A DNA stretch of 37,529 nucleotides, from positions 1,362,516 to 1,400,044 of the forward strand of contig CP070829.1 of assembly GCA_020344755.1 (NCBI GenBank). The letters run 5' to 3'. The DNA is from Gemmatimonadales bacterium. Its GTDB lineage: Bacteria; Gemmatimonadota; Gemmatimonadetes; Longimicrobiales; Gaopeijiaceae. The notes under the pieces were generated by a model. That model was not told where the DNA came from. It saw only the letters and a program-made list of their open reading frames with translations, and did no database searches. Positions 25,910 to 34,446 of the stretch are shown here, in pieces; the first letter of the stretch is position 1; the number at the start of each line of letters is the position of its first letter. A program made the position numbers and the translations under genes.

Positions 25910-27649
25910 TCAGTTGGCGATGAGCACGTAGCTCCGACGCGTCTCGTTGCCGGCGGTGATCTCCACCGTGTCCACCACCGTCTCGTACCCCTCCCGCCGG
26001 ATCGTCAGGATGTGGCGCCCGGGGGTCAGCGGGTGCTGGAAGATGGGCGTGCTGTTCGGGAGCTCGATTCCGTCCACTTCCACGTAGGCATACACGGGCT
26101 GCGCGTTGATGGTGAGGAGCCCGTTGGAAGGTGCCGCCGGCGGCGGGAGCTGCACGGCCCGGGTTTCCCGTGGGGGAGGGGAGGCAGCCTCCTCCGAGGT
26201 CGTCCGTTCTGAAGCAGCGGAGCCGCCAGGGTCGTCGACCGCTGCCCCGGTCTCGAGGTTCGCACTCTCCGTCTCGCCACCTTCCGGGCTTCCCCCGGCA
26301 CCCAGCGCCACCGATTCCCCGGGTTCGCCAGTGCCCTCCTGTGCCCCGCCAAGGGGAGGTCCGCCGGCACCGTCGAAGGCAGGTGCGGCGGACCCTTCGG
26401 GGCCCGCTCCACCCTCCACCGACACCGTTGCTTCAGGGTCCCAAGTCTCGGATGGACCGGCATCCCCAGCGCCTCCTCCCCACACCGCATAGGCCACTCC
26501 GGACAGCACCGCGAGGCTCACGAGCCCGGCGACGACACGGCGGCGCGGGTGCAGGGGGGTATTCTTCCCGGAGGCCTGGGCAACGCCGGAGCCTCCCGCG
26601 GTTGCCGCTGCCGTGCTTCCGGCTACGTGCGCGCCACCCGAATCGACCCGGGCGCCGGCTGCTCCCGACACCGCGGCGGCGAAGGCGTCCATGTCCAGGA
26701 AGCGCTCTTCGGGGGCCTTTCGGATGGCCCGCTCCACCGCCGCGACGAGATCGTCCGGGAGATCCGGGCGCAGCTCCTTCAGGGAGGCGGGATACTCCAT
26801 GACCTGCTTGAGGAGGACCGCGCCGTAGGATCCGCCCTCGAAAGGGGCGTGTCCCGCGAGCATGTGGTAGGCCACCATCCCGAGCCCGTATTGGTCGCTC
26901 CGGCCGTCCACCTCCCGCCCCTCGAACTGCTCCGGGCTCATGTACTGGGGACTCCCCAGGGCCTGGCCGGTGGAGGTGACCTGGGAATTGGCGGTGGCCT
27001 TGGCGATCCCGAAGTCCGCCAACACCACACGGCCCCGGTCGTCGATCATGATGTTCGACGGCTTCACATCCCGGTGGATCACCCCCCGTTCGTGGGCGTG
27101 GGAGAGGGCCCGGGCCGCCGCCAGGAGGATCTCCCGCACCCGCTCCACCGGCATGGGCCCCTGGGCGATCTCCTCAGTGAGATCCGTGCCGGGGACGAAC
27201 TTCATGACGAAGTAGTGGAGGTCGTCCGAGTCCTCCACCGAGTAGATGGGGACGATGCCCGGGTGATCCAGGCGGGCGGCGGTCCGTGCCTCCCGCTCGA
27301 ACCGGGTCAGGAGTCCCTCGTCGGCGGCGAGGGTCGGGGGGAGGACCTTGATCGCCACCAGCCGGTCCAGACGGAGCTCCACCGCCAGGAAGACGGCGCC
27401 CATCCCCCCGTGGCCCAGCAGTCCCCGGAGTTCGTAGCGTCCCCCCAATGCCCGGGTCAGGCGCTCCTGCATCTCCTTGACCAGTCCGGAGACCGGGGCC
27501 TGATCCGGCTCGATACGGAACTGCTCCCCGCAGGACGGGCAGGACGGGTCCCCGTGGAGGACCGCCCCGCAGTGCCGGCAGACCAGGGAGCGCCCGGTGC
27601 CGGAGGTCACCCCCGGGGGCGGGCGCCGCGTCTCGTCGTTCGGGTCCAT
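25910..27649 (-). CDS. Transmembrane Ser/Thr protein kinase with N-terminal zinc ribbon and C-terminal PEGA domain
   Basis: 579 aa. A zinc ribbon (Cys24-x2-Cys27, Cys37-x2-Cys40) precedes a Hanks-type kinase: G-loop GHGGMGAVF (79-87), Lys101 in AIKVL, HRDVKPSN (192-199) with Asp194, DFG (212-214) and the activation-loop end GSPQYMSPEQ. All catalytic residues are present. A basic segment and single TM helix lie at about 367-390, then a roughly 120-residue linker rich in Gly, Ala, Ser and Glu, then a PEGA domain (about 508-577), which is usually outside the membrane and thought to contact envelope components. The start is the ATG at 27649; its ribosome site is weak. It is 109 bases downstream of the envelope operon, on the same strand, so probably coexpressed. 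Confidence 0.93.
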   Translation of the reverse strand: MDPNDETRRPPPGVTSGTGRSLVCRHCGAVLHGDPSCPSCGEQFRIEPDQAPVSGLVKEMQERLTRALGGRYELRGLLGHGGMGAVFLAVELRLDRLVAIKVLPPTLAADEGLLTRFEREARTAARLDHPGIVPIYSVEDSDDLHYFVMKFVPGTDLTEEIAQGPMPVERVREILLAAARALSHAHERGVIHRDVKPSNIMIDDRGRVVLADFGIAKATANSQVTSTGQALGSPQYMSPEQFEGREVDGRSDQYGLGMVAYHMLAGHAPFEGGSYGAVLLKQVMEYPASLKELRPDLPDDLVAAVERAIRKAPEERFLDMDAFAAAVSGAAGARVDSGGAHVAGSTAAATAGGSGVAQASGKNTPLHPRRRVVAGLVSLAVLSGVAYAVWGGGAGDAGPSETWDPEATVSVEGGAGPEGSAAPAFDGAGGPPLGGAQEGTGEPGESVALGAGGSPEGGETESANLETGAAVDDPGGSAASERTTSEEAASPPPRETRAVQLPPPAAPSNGLLTINAQPVYAYVEVDGIELPNSTPIFQHPLTPGRHILTIRREGYETVVDTVEITAGNETRRSYVLIAN

Positions 27650-27758
27650 GGCAGGGGATAGCAGGGGTCCGGGGGGGCTGGCCGACGGCGCGAACCTAAC
27701 CCGGACCGCCAACTCCGCTCAAGCGGGCGGGAGTCCTCGGCGGGGCCGGACCCGTCTC

Positions 27759-29246
27759 TCAGGAGTTGGGGGTCAGGAAGGTGGTGAGGAGGACCTGGTC
27801 GACGCCCTCGTAGAACTCGTTGTGCACGCTCATGAAGTACTCGCCCGCGGGCAATTCCAATGCCACGTCGAGGAACCCGCTGAACCCGGCGTAGTCGGAG
27901 TAGATCTGCGGGAGCGTGCCAGGCCGGTCCGGATCGGCCACAGAGGTGACGGGATAGACGGAGAGGCTCACCAGGTTGTCCGCGCCCTGGCACCGCGTAC
28001 AGTCCACCCGGGCCTGGAAGCGAGCCCCTTCGGCGGGAACGCTGAAGCGGAACCAGTCCATGTCCGCCGGGCCGTCGAAGGAGATGAACTCCTCGAAGGA
28101 AGCAGGAAGATCGGCGGCCTGGCCGCAGTGATCGTTGGGTTCGAAGGCGTCGGGTGCGACATCTCCCTGGTATCCTTCCTCCACCCGCACCAGGTAGCGC
28201 AGGGGCTCGGCGGGAGCCGCGAAGATCCGTATCGTCAGATCCAGCGAGTCTTCCACCGGGTCCATGACCGGGAAGCGTAGGACGTCGCCGGTGGCGTCCT
28301 CATCGAAGAAATAGGCGCGCTCACGCCGGACCTCGAGCCCGTTGCAGTGGGGATACTCGGCGTCGGCGACACTCCACTCCGGTATGTCGCCGCGCTCCGC
28401 CCGGGGAGCGCTCAGGCGCACGCTGCCCAGGACGCTCTGCAGGGGGAGGAGGGGTTCCACGACGACGGTGAAGCTCCCCTGAATGTCCCGGAGGCGATAC
28501 CAATCGAACCCCCCACCGGCTTCGAAGGAAAGCTGAGGATTGGTGAGGTTGGTGGGTCCGTCGATCCGTGCCGGCTGATCGTCGTTGGGCTCGTACAGGT
28601 CCTCCCGGATCACCGTGAGGCGTCGGGTCTCCGATGCGCCGGTGACGTGGAGGCCCACCAGGGATGCATCCGACGCCGCCCCGGCGGGGACGTAGACCCG
28701 CAGGGTGTCCCGGGACCCGTCCTCGGCGACGCGCCCGGGAACGAAGGATCGGACCGAAGCGGGGAAGCCCCCCACCGACAGCGCGCTCAGGCGTGCCGGG
28801 TCCAACCCGAGCCCCACGATGGTGAGCGTTTCGCCATAGCGGACGGTATCGGGATAGACCGTGTCGAAGGACACCGTCTCCAGCACCACCACCCGGGCCG
28901 TGTCAGCGCGGGCCTCGGCGAAGGAACGAAGGGAGGCCACCACCTGTGTCTCACCCCGGCCCACCCCCAGGGCGAGGCCCGACTCGGAGACCTGGAGGAT
29001 CTGGGGATCCAGCGACTCGAACCGGATGCCGGATGCGTCCAGGTCGGCCCCCTGGACCTCGGCGTTCAGCTGGACCGACTCGCCAAGGACCAAGCGGAGC
29101 TCGTTCGAGGACAGGGCCACCCCCAACTCGGCGGAGGCATCCGTGGGAAGGTCACAAGTGGAGGCCGCCATCCCAAGAAGGATGGCCAGCCCCACCCGAC
29201 CTGTCGCGGGAAGCGACCTCAACGAAGGGCGCAGGTGCCCCCTCAC
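27759..29246 (-). CDS. Predicted lipoprotein with Ig-like, IPT-like and pre-peptidase-C-like (PPC) domains
   Basis: 495 aa. The N-terminus is basic and hydrophobic and ends near Cys31 in a weak lipobox (AASTC), so lipidation is probable but not certain. About 35-125 is a BIG2-like bacterial Ig domain (LSSNELRLVLGESVQLNAEV), then an IPT/TIG-like strand pattern (DTVYPDTVRYGETLTIVGLG), then two PPC-type beta-sandwiches, each opened by EPNDD/FEPNDHC and containing DWYR/DWFRF. PPC domains are usual in secreted proteins and bind polysaccharide or stabilise envelope assemblies. GTG at 29246 overlaps the stop of the upstream lipoprotein gene (GTGA). Last gene of the four-gene operon before the kinase. 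Function unknown. Confidence 0.8.
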   Translation of the reverse strand: MRGHLRPSLRSLPATGRVGLAILLGMAASTCDLPTDASAELGVALSSNELRLVLGESVQLNAEVQGADLDASGIRFESLDPQILQVSESGLALGVGRGETQVVASLRSFAEARADTARVVVLETVSFDTVYPDTVRYGETLTIVGLGLDPARLSALSVGGFPASVRSFVPGRVAEDGSRDTLRVYVPAGAASDASLVGLHVTGASETRRLTVIREDLYEPNDDQPARIDGPTNLTNPQLSFEAGGGFDWYRLRDIQGSFTVVVEPLLPLQSVLGSVRLSAPRAERGDIPEWSVADAEYPHCNGLEVRRERAYFFDEDATGDVLRFPVMDPVEDSLDLTIRIFAAPAEPLRYLVRVEEGYQGDVAPDAFEPNDHCGQAADLPASFEEFISFDGPADMDWFRFSVPAEGARFQARVDCTRCQGADNLVSLSVYPVTSVADPDRPGTLPQIYSDYAGFSGFLDVALELPAGEYFMSVHNEFYEGVDQVLLTTFLTPNS

Positions 29247-31186
29247 GGGGCCCCTCCTCCCGCTGCCGCTGCGGGCGGATCCAGCCCGAGCGTCAGGCTG
29301 TACTCTCCGGCCACGCCGCCGGCACCGAACACCACGAGGTAGTAGTCACCCGGAGGGACCGGGTCCGCCAGGAATTCGCGGTCACCCTCGGTAGTGGAAA
29401 AGACCAGGACGGCGGTACCATCCCCTGGCCGGCGCTCCAGCAGCAGCATCTCCGGATCGCTGGGGGCGCCGGCAGCCAGCGCTTCGGCCTGGAGCACCCC
29501 GCCCGCCTCGTGGACGCGCACGTCCATGGCGTAGTACATGGTGGGGCCCGTGGGGGGGTCGTTGATCCACCGGGATTCGCCCTGGAGCCGGAGGTAGTAG
29601 GACCCGGATTCAGGGGCGATGTAGCGGATCCGGGCATCGCTTCCCCGCTGCTGCCGCAGTTCGGGCTCCTGGTCCGCCGGATTGAACATGTAGCCACTCC
29701 GGGCCAGGGGCGTCCCCCCGGAATCGTAGAGGTAGAGATCCACCTCCATGTCCGAGAACTCGTTCCGTCCCGGCAGGGGCTCCTCCAGGAGCACGGAGTG
29801 GATCTCCACGTCCAGCAGCTGCCCCGCCTCGAGCTCCACCAGGTAGGTGTCGAACTCACCGGCCCGGTTGTTCTCCCCCACCACCCGGGTCCCCGGGACC
29901 ACGGTATCCGCCAGGGCGAAGGTGCCGTTGTCTTCCCGCTCCGGCCGGGCGGGGAGGGCGCCGAGGAAGGCCGGCGTGCCCGGGACGGTGAAGCTGTACC
30001 AGTCGTGGTCCGAGGAGGTGTCCAGGGTGAACCTGTGGGGCACGTCCAGTTCCAGCGGTGCCGCGTGGATGCAGAAGTCGTTCCCCTCGGCCGCATCCGG
30101 CGGAATCTCCGAGTCGTACCCCGGGACCATGGCGATCCGGTAGGGGACCACCGCCCCGAACTCCGTGTCCGAGACGAAGTCCACCGTCAGCGCCTCCTGC
30201 AGGCGAAGCGGGACGATGAACTCCGCCACCCCGACCCGGCGCTCGGCCCGCCAGATACGGCCCCGGGTGTCACAGGAGATGCCCGCGTGGTGCCTCGACC
30301 AGCGCGGGTCCCCCGTGGTGAGGCTCGAGGGCTCCCGGAGGAAGAAGCGGTACTGGGCGAATCCCTGGAAGGAGTACCCCTGCTTCAGCCCCACCCGAAA
30401 CGTCCAGTCTCCCGCGGGGAGTTGGAAGCGGATCCAGTCCCGGTCCGGCGCCTCGATGGTGAGCTCCTCGGCCCGATAGGGATCCTCGGCCATCTCCACC
30501 AGCACCGGTGGCGACTCCAGCTCCAGGACGTCCTCCTGGGTGATGGAGAGGGTCCGGGCGGCCGTTCCGCCGCCCCGGTGCACCAGGAGGAGCTCCACCG
30601 TCTTCGGCGAGACCGGCACGATGACCCGGAGCTCCTCCAGTGAGGCCGGGTCCGTCTCGTTGCGGGGAGTATAACCGGCCACCGCCGCGGGCTTGGCCCC
30701 GATGGTCACGCTTGCCAGCGAGTCCGGGTCCAGGCGCAGCCCCGTGATGACCAGCTCCTCGCCGAAACGCAGGTCCCCCGCACGACTCCGGGCCCCGGCC
30801 AGCTGCGCGATGACGATGCCCCGGCTCACATAGATGGAATGGGTCGCCGGGGGGGCACTCTCCCACCGGGCGAGGCGGGCGGTGATCTCGGCCCGCCCCT
30901 CACCCACTGCGGTGAGCACACCGGTCGGACCCGCCACGATCACCGAGTCGTCGCTGGAGAGGAAGAGCACCTCGGAGGCCCCCGTCCCCACCGACCCTCC
31001 GGTCACCTGGACCTGGAGCCGCACCGTGTCACCCACGAGGAGCTGGGCCGGCGGATCCACCAGGGTCAGGCTCAGGGCGTTACTCTCATCGTTGGCCACC
31101 GGGGAGCAGGCTGCGGCCCACGCCACAGCGGCACCGGCGACCGTCAGCACCCCCCACCGGATCACGGAGCGTTCAGAAGACGGCAT
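29243..31186 (-). CDS. Predicted lipoprotein, longer paralogue with Ig-like, IPT-like and PPC-like domains
   Basis: 647 aa. The signal region MPSSERSVIRWGVL followed by AGAAVAWAAAC gives a good lipobox with Cys27. A BIG2-like domain (VDPPAQLLVGDTVRLQVQVT, about 40-120), an IPT-like segment (LRFGEELVITGLRLDPDSLA) and PPC-like sandwiches follow (DRDWIRFQLP, DHDWYSFTVP, then GEFDTYLVELEAGQLLDVEI). The same domain order as in the gene at 27759 shows the two arose by duplication and diverged. The ATG overlaps the stop of the upstream barrel gene by 14 bases. Probably outer-membrane or periplasmic, acting with the barrel protein; no enzymatic motif is visible. Confidence 0.82.
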   Translation of the reverse strand: MPSSERSVIRWGVLTVAGAAVAWAAACSPVANDESNALSLTLVDPPAQLLVGDTVRLQVQVTGGSVGTGASEVLFLSSDDSVIVAGPTGVLTAVGEGRAEITARLARWESAPPATHSIYVSRGIVIAQLAGARSRAGDLRFGEELVITGLRLDPDSLASVTIGAKPAAVAGYTPRNETDPASLEELRVIVPVSPKTVELLLVHRGGGTAARTLSITQEDVLELESPPVLVEMAEDPYRAEELTIEAPDRDWIRFQLPAGDWTFRVGLKQGYSFQGFAQYRFFLREPSSLTTGDPRWSRHHAGISCDTRGRIWRAERRVGVAEFIVPLRLQEALTVDFVSDTEFGAVVPYRIAMVPGYDSEIPPDAAEGNDFCIHAAPLELDVPHRFTLDTSSDHDWYSFTVPGTPAFLGALPARPEREDNGTFALADTVVPGTRVVGENNRAGEFDTYLVELEAGQLLDVEIHSVLLEEPLPGRNEFSDMEVDLYLYDSGGTPLARSGYMFNPADQEPELRQQRGSDARIRYIAPESGSYYLRLQGESRWINDPPTGPTMYYAMDVRVHEAGGVLQAEALAAGAPSDPEMLLLERRPGDGTAVLVFSTTEGDREFLADPVPPGDYYLVVFGAGGVAGEYSLTLGLDPPAAAAGGGAP

Positions 31187-31868
31187 ACTCGACCCCGATG
31201 CGGATTCCCTCCACCTGGATGGGGACGTCCACGTCCCGCACGGTGCGATCGATGCGGCGGAACCCATACTCCAGTACCGCTCGCCAGGCCGCCGTGGGAG
31301 GACCGACCCGGAGACCCATTCCCAGGCCGATTCCGATGCTGGCCTCGCCGCCCCCGTTGAACGAGCTGAAAGGGATCGCCGCGCCCCGAACCCAGAGGTC
31401 CGCCAGGCTCGTCAACTGGGTCCCGTAGTGGAGGCCGAGAAGGGCCATCCCCAGGTCCTGCGCCGCGAACTGGGGATCCGCAGTCCGAGACTCCCACCCC
31501 AACTCCACCGATAGGGTGCGCCAGACCGCGTAGCGGCCCCGAACCCCGCCCGAGAGGAAGGTCACCGAGCCGTCCCGGTCCTCGGCGGCGGGGCTCATGG
31601 AGCGCCAGGCCACCTCGCCCTCAACCTCCCAAGTCCCGCCGTCCCACCGCGCGGATCCGGCCGCGCCGAACCCGGTGAGGCGGTCGTCCGCCAGGGCCTC
31701 GTTGAAGGTGGATCGATCTCCCTGGACCTCCAGATAGAGGGATTGGGCCGTCCCCGGCGAAGCTCCTCCCAAGCCCGCCACCGCCATCGCTGCCCACCGG
31801 ACCAGACCCAGGGGCAGCCCCGCGCCGGCCTGTCGGTGCAGCAATGACCTCATTCGGCGGGCGTTCAC
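31173..31868 (-). CDS. Predicted outer-membrane beta-barrel protein
   Basis: 231 aa. A basic N-terminus and hydrophobic stretch (WAAMAVAGLGGASPGTAQ) suggest a signal peptide. The mature part alternates polar and aromatic residues in short strands (SLYLEVQGDRSTFNEALADD, WEVEGEVAWRSM, RGRYAVWRTLSVELGW) and ends with a C-terminal Phe (VEYAVF), the usual outer-membrane assembly signature. No family was recognised. GTG at 31868 overlaps the stop of the TPR gene by four bases (GTGA), which fixes the start and indicates coupling. A porin-like or structural envelope role is likely; nothing points to a substrate. Confidence 0.7.
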   Translation of the reverse strand: MNARRMRSLLHRQAGAGLPLGLVRWAAMAVAGLGGASPGTAQSLYLEVQGDRSTFNEALADDRLTGFGAAGSARWDGGTWEVEGEVAWRSMSPAAEDRDGSVTFLSGGVRGRYAVWRTLSVELGWESRTADPQFAAQDLGMALLGLHYGTQLTSLADLWVRGAAIPFSSFNGGGEASIGIGLGMGLRVGPPTAAWRAVLEYGFRRIDRTVRDVDVPIQVEGIRIGVEYAVF

Positions 31869-32935
31869 GAGCCGGTCTCCTGCTGGATGGTGAGACGGAC
31901 GCGTCGGCGGCGCTCCACGTTCTGCTGTGCGATCTCTGCGTTTCGGTCCTGCAGTGTCCGGTCCACAAGCTCGTTGTAGCGGATAGCCGCAGGAACGGGC
32001 CGGGGATCCGGTCTCCGCAGCGAGAGGGCCAGGGCCGTGCCCAGCCCCACCAGCGCGGAGAGCCCCAGTTCCAGGCGGGCCCCGTCGAATGCGGAGTTGT
32101 TCAGCGCGAGGGCCGCCCCGCCCACCGCCCCGGTGAGGAGGGTGGTAATGCCCAGGGGACGCCAATCCCGGGGGGGACGCTCGGTCTCCGGAAGGCGGTC
32201 GAAACCTTCAAGGCGGGTCAGCAGCGGGAGCGTGTCCACGGCGGAGTGGTCCACCCCGAAGCCGATGAGCCCCTGGTACTCGCTACGCCCCTCCCGCGCC
32301 GTCACGAGGAGTTGATAGTCACCGGGGGGAAGGGGATCACCTTCGAGCTGCGCGCCCCAGTCGAAGCGAGCGGGGCCCGGGTTGGTGAGGGCCGACTGGA
32401 TCACCTGGTCCACGCCGTTCCCAACGACCCGCAGCTCCGCGGTCGCCGGCCGTGATACCTCGTAGTGCAGGGTCACCCGCCCCTCTCCGGACACGAACGA
32501 GGCGCTGTCCACCAGGAGTCCACGGACCACCAGGACCTGTCCCAGCGCCTGGTTGTAGAGGCCGACCAGGCGCGGGGGGAGCGCCTGTACGTCGGGCTCG
32601 CGCTCCGGATCGAGGAGGATCATCTGGCTGAGCATGGCCACGGCACGGTCCGCGTCGTCGAGAATCCCGTAGGTGTAGCCCAGGACCTCGTAGGCCGCGA
32701 CCCGATCTTCAGTGGAAAGGTTCTCCTGGAGCGCGGCCTCCGCGAGCACCGCTGCCGAACCGTAGTCCAGCTCGTCGAAGGCCCGCTGCGCTTCCGCGAC
32801 CCGGGGGTTCTGCTGAGCGGACAGGGGAAGGGCGAGGGTGAGAAGAGCGAACGCCAGGATCAGCGGGGTGCGGGCAGCCCGGGGACGTGGCGTGACCTTC
32901 GCGGCCGGATGGCGGAAGGAGGGGGTCCGGTGCAC
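31865..32935 (-). CDS. Secreted TPR-like protein with a FlgD-type Ig-like segment, first gene of the envelope operon
   Basis: 356 aa. A long basic leader and hydrophobic stretch (LILAFALLTLALPLSAQQ) form a signal peptide. Residues about 46-110 are TPR-like helices (VAEAQRAFDELDYGSAAVLA, AAYEVLGYTYGILDDADRAV). About 140-225 resembles a FlgD-type Ig fold (TLHYEVSRPATAELRVVGNG, LPPGDYQLLVTA). A further hydrophobic region (ITTLLTGAVGGAALAL, LSALVGLGTALALSL) may be membrane-associated and is followed by a basic tail (NVERRRRVRLTI). GTG at 32935 is the longest start and gives the signal peptide. It overlaps the next gene by a GTGA junction. Function unknown; a scaffold for the barrel and lipoproteins is plausible inference. 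Confidence 0.75.
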   Translation of the reverse strand: MHRTPSFRHPAAKVTPRPRAARTPLILAFALLTLALPLSAQQNPRVAEAQRAFDELDYGSAAVLAEAALQENLSTEDRVAAYEVLGYTYGILDDADRAVAMLSQMILLDPEREPDVQALPPRLVGLYNQALGQVLVVRGLLVDSASFVSGEGRVTLHYEVSRPATAELRVVGNGVDQVIQSALTNPGPARFDWGAQLEGDPLPPGDYQLLVTAREGRSEYQGLIGFGVDHSAVDTLPLLTRLEGFDRLPETERPPRDWRPLGITTLLTGAVGGAALALNNSAFDGARLELGLSALVGLGTALALSLRRPDPRPVPAAIRYNELVDRTLQDRNAEIAQQNVERRRRVRLTIQQETGS

Positions 32936-32991
32936 GGGATTGGCAGGGGTGGAGGGAAGGTCGGGGGCGAGCCCGCCCCAGAGGTGGCGCA

Positions 32992-33010
32992 GGATACACT
33001 GCCGGTATCC
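32992..33010. promoter_or_regulatory. GGATAC/GTATCC dyad upstream of the envelope operon
   Basis: A 6-bp inverted repeat with a 7-base spacer lies about 57 bases before the GTG of the TPR-like gene, in the 114-base gap after the SDR gene. It could be an operator or a weak hairpin ending SDR transcription. Short stem, so low weight. Confidence 0.3.
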
Positions 33011-33049
33011 CGCGCGCCATCCACCTCGGGTGACGCCGGCCCGGATGCG

Positions 33050-33916
33050 CTAGAAGCTCTCTGTCACGGCCTGCTCGCTGGCCTCCCAGAGGCACAACGC
33101 CGAGAAGCCCCCGTCTTCCCGCGTGCCGGGCGTCACCCGCTTCTCACGGGAAAAGTACGCGCCCTTCACCTCACTGGCCGGGAGGTCGGCCACGACCCGG
33201 GCCACGCGCTTGCCACCGGCCTCGGGTGGGCCCATGAGGGGCTTCAGGAGCCGAGCCACCTTCATGCCGAAGGTCCGGTTCCGGTCCCAGATGGCCGTGG
33301 AGAGCATTCCCGGGTGAACCGCCGTGGCAACGGTCCCCTCGGGACCCCAGCGCCGATGGAGCTCCTGGGTGAAGAGGATGTTGGCCAGCTTGGAGTCGCA
33401 GTACGCCTTCGCACCGTTCCAGCGTCCGGTCCCGCGCAGCACGCGCTCCCAGTTGCGACCGCCCACGCGAGATCTCCGGTGCGCCTCGGACGACACGTTC
33501 ACCACCCGTGCCCCCGGGCGGCGGAGGCGCTGCTGGAGGAGGAGCGTCAGGTGGAAGTGGCCCAGGTGATTGATCGCCATCGTCCGCTCGAAGCCATCCC
33601 GTGTCCGCTCGAGCCTCGCACGGTACACACCGGCATTGTTCACAAGGGCGGTCAGCTCCAGCCGCTGCGCCGCGAGCCAACCGTCGAGGCGCTCCGCCAA
33701 GGCACGGACTTCGTCCAGTACTCCCAGGTCGCACCACTCCACCTGGAGCTTGGCCCGGGGGAGCTCGCCGAGGATCTCCATCATGGCGCGTCCGCCGCGC
33801 TCCTCACTCCGACAGACCATCACCACGCCCCAGCCGGCTCGCACCAACTCGAGGGTCGTCGCCTTACCAACCCCGGAATTCGCCCCCGTCACGACCGCGA
33901 GCTTCAGTTCCGACAT
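33050..33916 (-). CDS. Short-chain dehydrogenase/reductase (SDR) family oxidoreductase, retinol-dehydrogenase-like
   Basis: 288 aa, classical SDR. TGANSGVG (10-17) is the cofactor-binding loop, CRSEER after strand beta-2 favours NADP(H), NNAG is at 93-96, catalytic Ser is in NVSSEA (about 142-143) and YCDSK gives Tyr172 and Lys176. VHPGML follows, as in retinol dehydrogenase-like and short-chain reductase proteins that accept hydrophobic alcohols or aldehydes. The ATG at 33916 has GGAG six bases upstream. It lies upstream of the envelope operon on the same strand but 114 bases away, so a separate transcript is possible. The first decay-stage sequence of the integron lies just beyond its start. 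Confidence 0.92.
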   Translation of the reverse strand: MSELKLAVVTGANSGVGKATTLELVRAGWGVVMVCRSEERGGRAMMEILGELPRAKLQVEWCDLGVLDEVRALAERLDGWLAAQRLELTALVNNAGVYRARLERTRDGFERTMAINHLGHFHLTLLLQQRLRRPGARVVNVSSEAHRRSRVGGRNWERVLRGTGRWNGAKAYCDSKLANILFTQELHRRWGPEGTVATAVHPGMLSTAIWDRNRTFGMKVARLLKPLMGPPEAGGKRVARVVADLPASEVKGAYFSREKRVTPGTREDGGFSALCLWEASEQAVTESF

Positions 33917-34011
33917 GCGACGCTCCGTCCAGCGAGGATCCCTTCCACCGACACGCGTCAATAGACGCCGCACTCCAGATACCGACAAGTGTGCACGCAG
34001 GGGAACGGAGG

Positions 34012-34281
34012 CTTGCCGGATTCCTGTCCAGGACTCGAGTGCTGGTCAGCGGGAGGCCTCCAGTATGGATCCCGACTTCGCCTGGGAGCGTGCATGGGGC
34101 CGAGGATCAAGGACATCGGCTTCGACCCCCCGGGAATCACCGTCCGGAAATGGACATCCGGATCCTGAAGGAGTTGATGGGTCACAAGGGCATCAAGACC
34201 ACCATGATCTACCTCCACATCAACGATCACGCCCGACGGAACTTCCGGAGTCCCCTGGACGTGTTAATGGATTCGGGCTGA
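34012..34281 (+). pseudogene. intI: Integron integrase (IntI-like tyrosine recombinase) remnant, internally deleted and frameshifted
   Basis: Three pieces read in different frames. 34062-34149 gives YGSRLRLGACMGPRIKDIGF, then ITVR, matching IntI 'YGSGLRL.E.LRLRVKD.DF....ITVR' with the box I Arg. 34150-34281 gives MDIRILKELMGHKGIKTTMI, then YLHINDHARRNFRSPLD, matching the IntI C-terminus 'DIRTVQELLGH..V.TTMIYTHVLNRGGRGVRSPLD'; the box II His (GH) and the Tyr nucleophile are kept. About 125 residues between them, including the HxxR box and the IntI-specific patch, are missing, and the reading frame changes at the joint. 34012-34060 may hold a further weak piece. The first ~140 residues are absent up to the SDR gene. 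It cannot be functional, so the neighbouring array can only move with an integrase supplied elsewhere. The remnant points toward the array, with its 3' end nearest. Confidence 0.8.
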
Positions 34282-34418
34282 CCTCCCGGAACCCTGCCCC
34301 CACCGCAAGCCATCCACTGCCCGCCGTGCGCTTAGCTTGCGCGGCGCGCAGGTGGGGCGAAGGATAGGCGGGTGATTACAGAGGCCTGCCCGGCCGTGAA
34401 AGGTCGGTAGAGAAACGA
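34282..34418. other. Gap between integrase remnant and first cassette; presumed attI region
   Basis: 137 bases without a coding signal. The sequence falls from GC-rich to more balanced near 34370. It should contain the attI site and any cassette promoter, but no clear promoter (-35/-10 pair) or direct-repeat attI binding sites can be identified by eye. A CTTAGCTTGCG stretch at 34331-34341 resembles a core site in part. Confidence 0.3.
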
Positions 34419-34425
34419 GTTAGCT
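34419..34425 (+). other. Integron core site GTTAGCT, left boundary of the cassette array (attI-like junction)
   Basis: GTTAGCT matches the integron core GTTRRRY except for the C at position 6 and marks the left end of cassette 1. Support: cassette 1's own attC begins AGCCAAC, whose complement GTTGGCT differs by one base, as expected when a cassette's 5' end and its attC 5' core come from one circular element. The same GTTAGCT recurs at the right end of attC2 (35848). Confidence 0.6.
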
Positions 34426-34446
34426 AGCGACTGAACTGGAGACCCG

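Noticed and set aside
33601..34281. A 226-codon open frame running into the integrase-like C-terminus
   Set aside because: Its first two thirds are antisense to the SDR gene and have shadow composition; only the last part matches IntI, so the feature is listed as a pseudogene from 34012.
34282..34418. A full attC site before the first cassette
   Set aside because: Only a right-hand core (GTTAGCT) and a partial resemblance to the attC right arm (GGTAGAGAAACG) are present; no matching left arm was found, so an attI-like junction is more likely.
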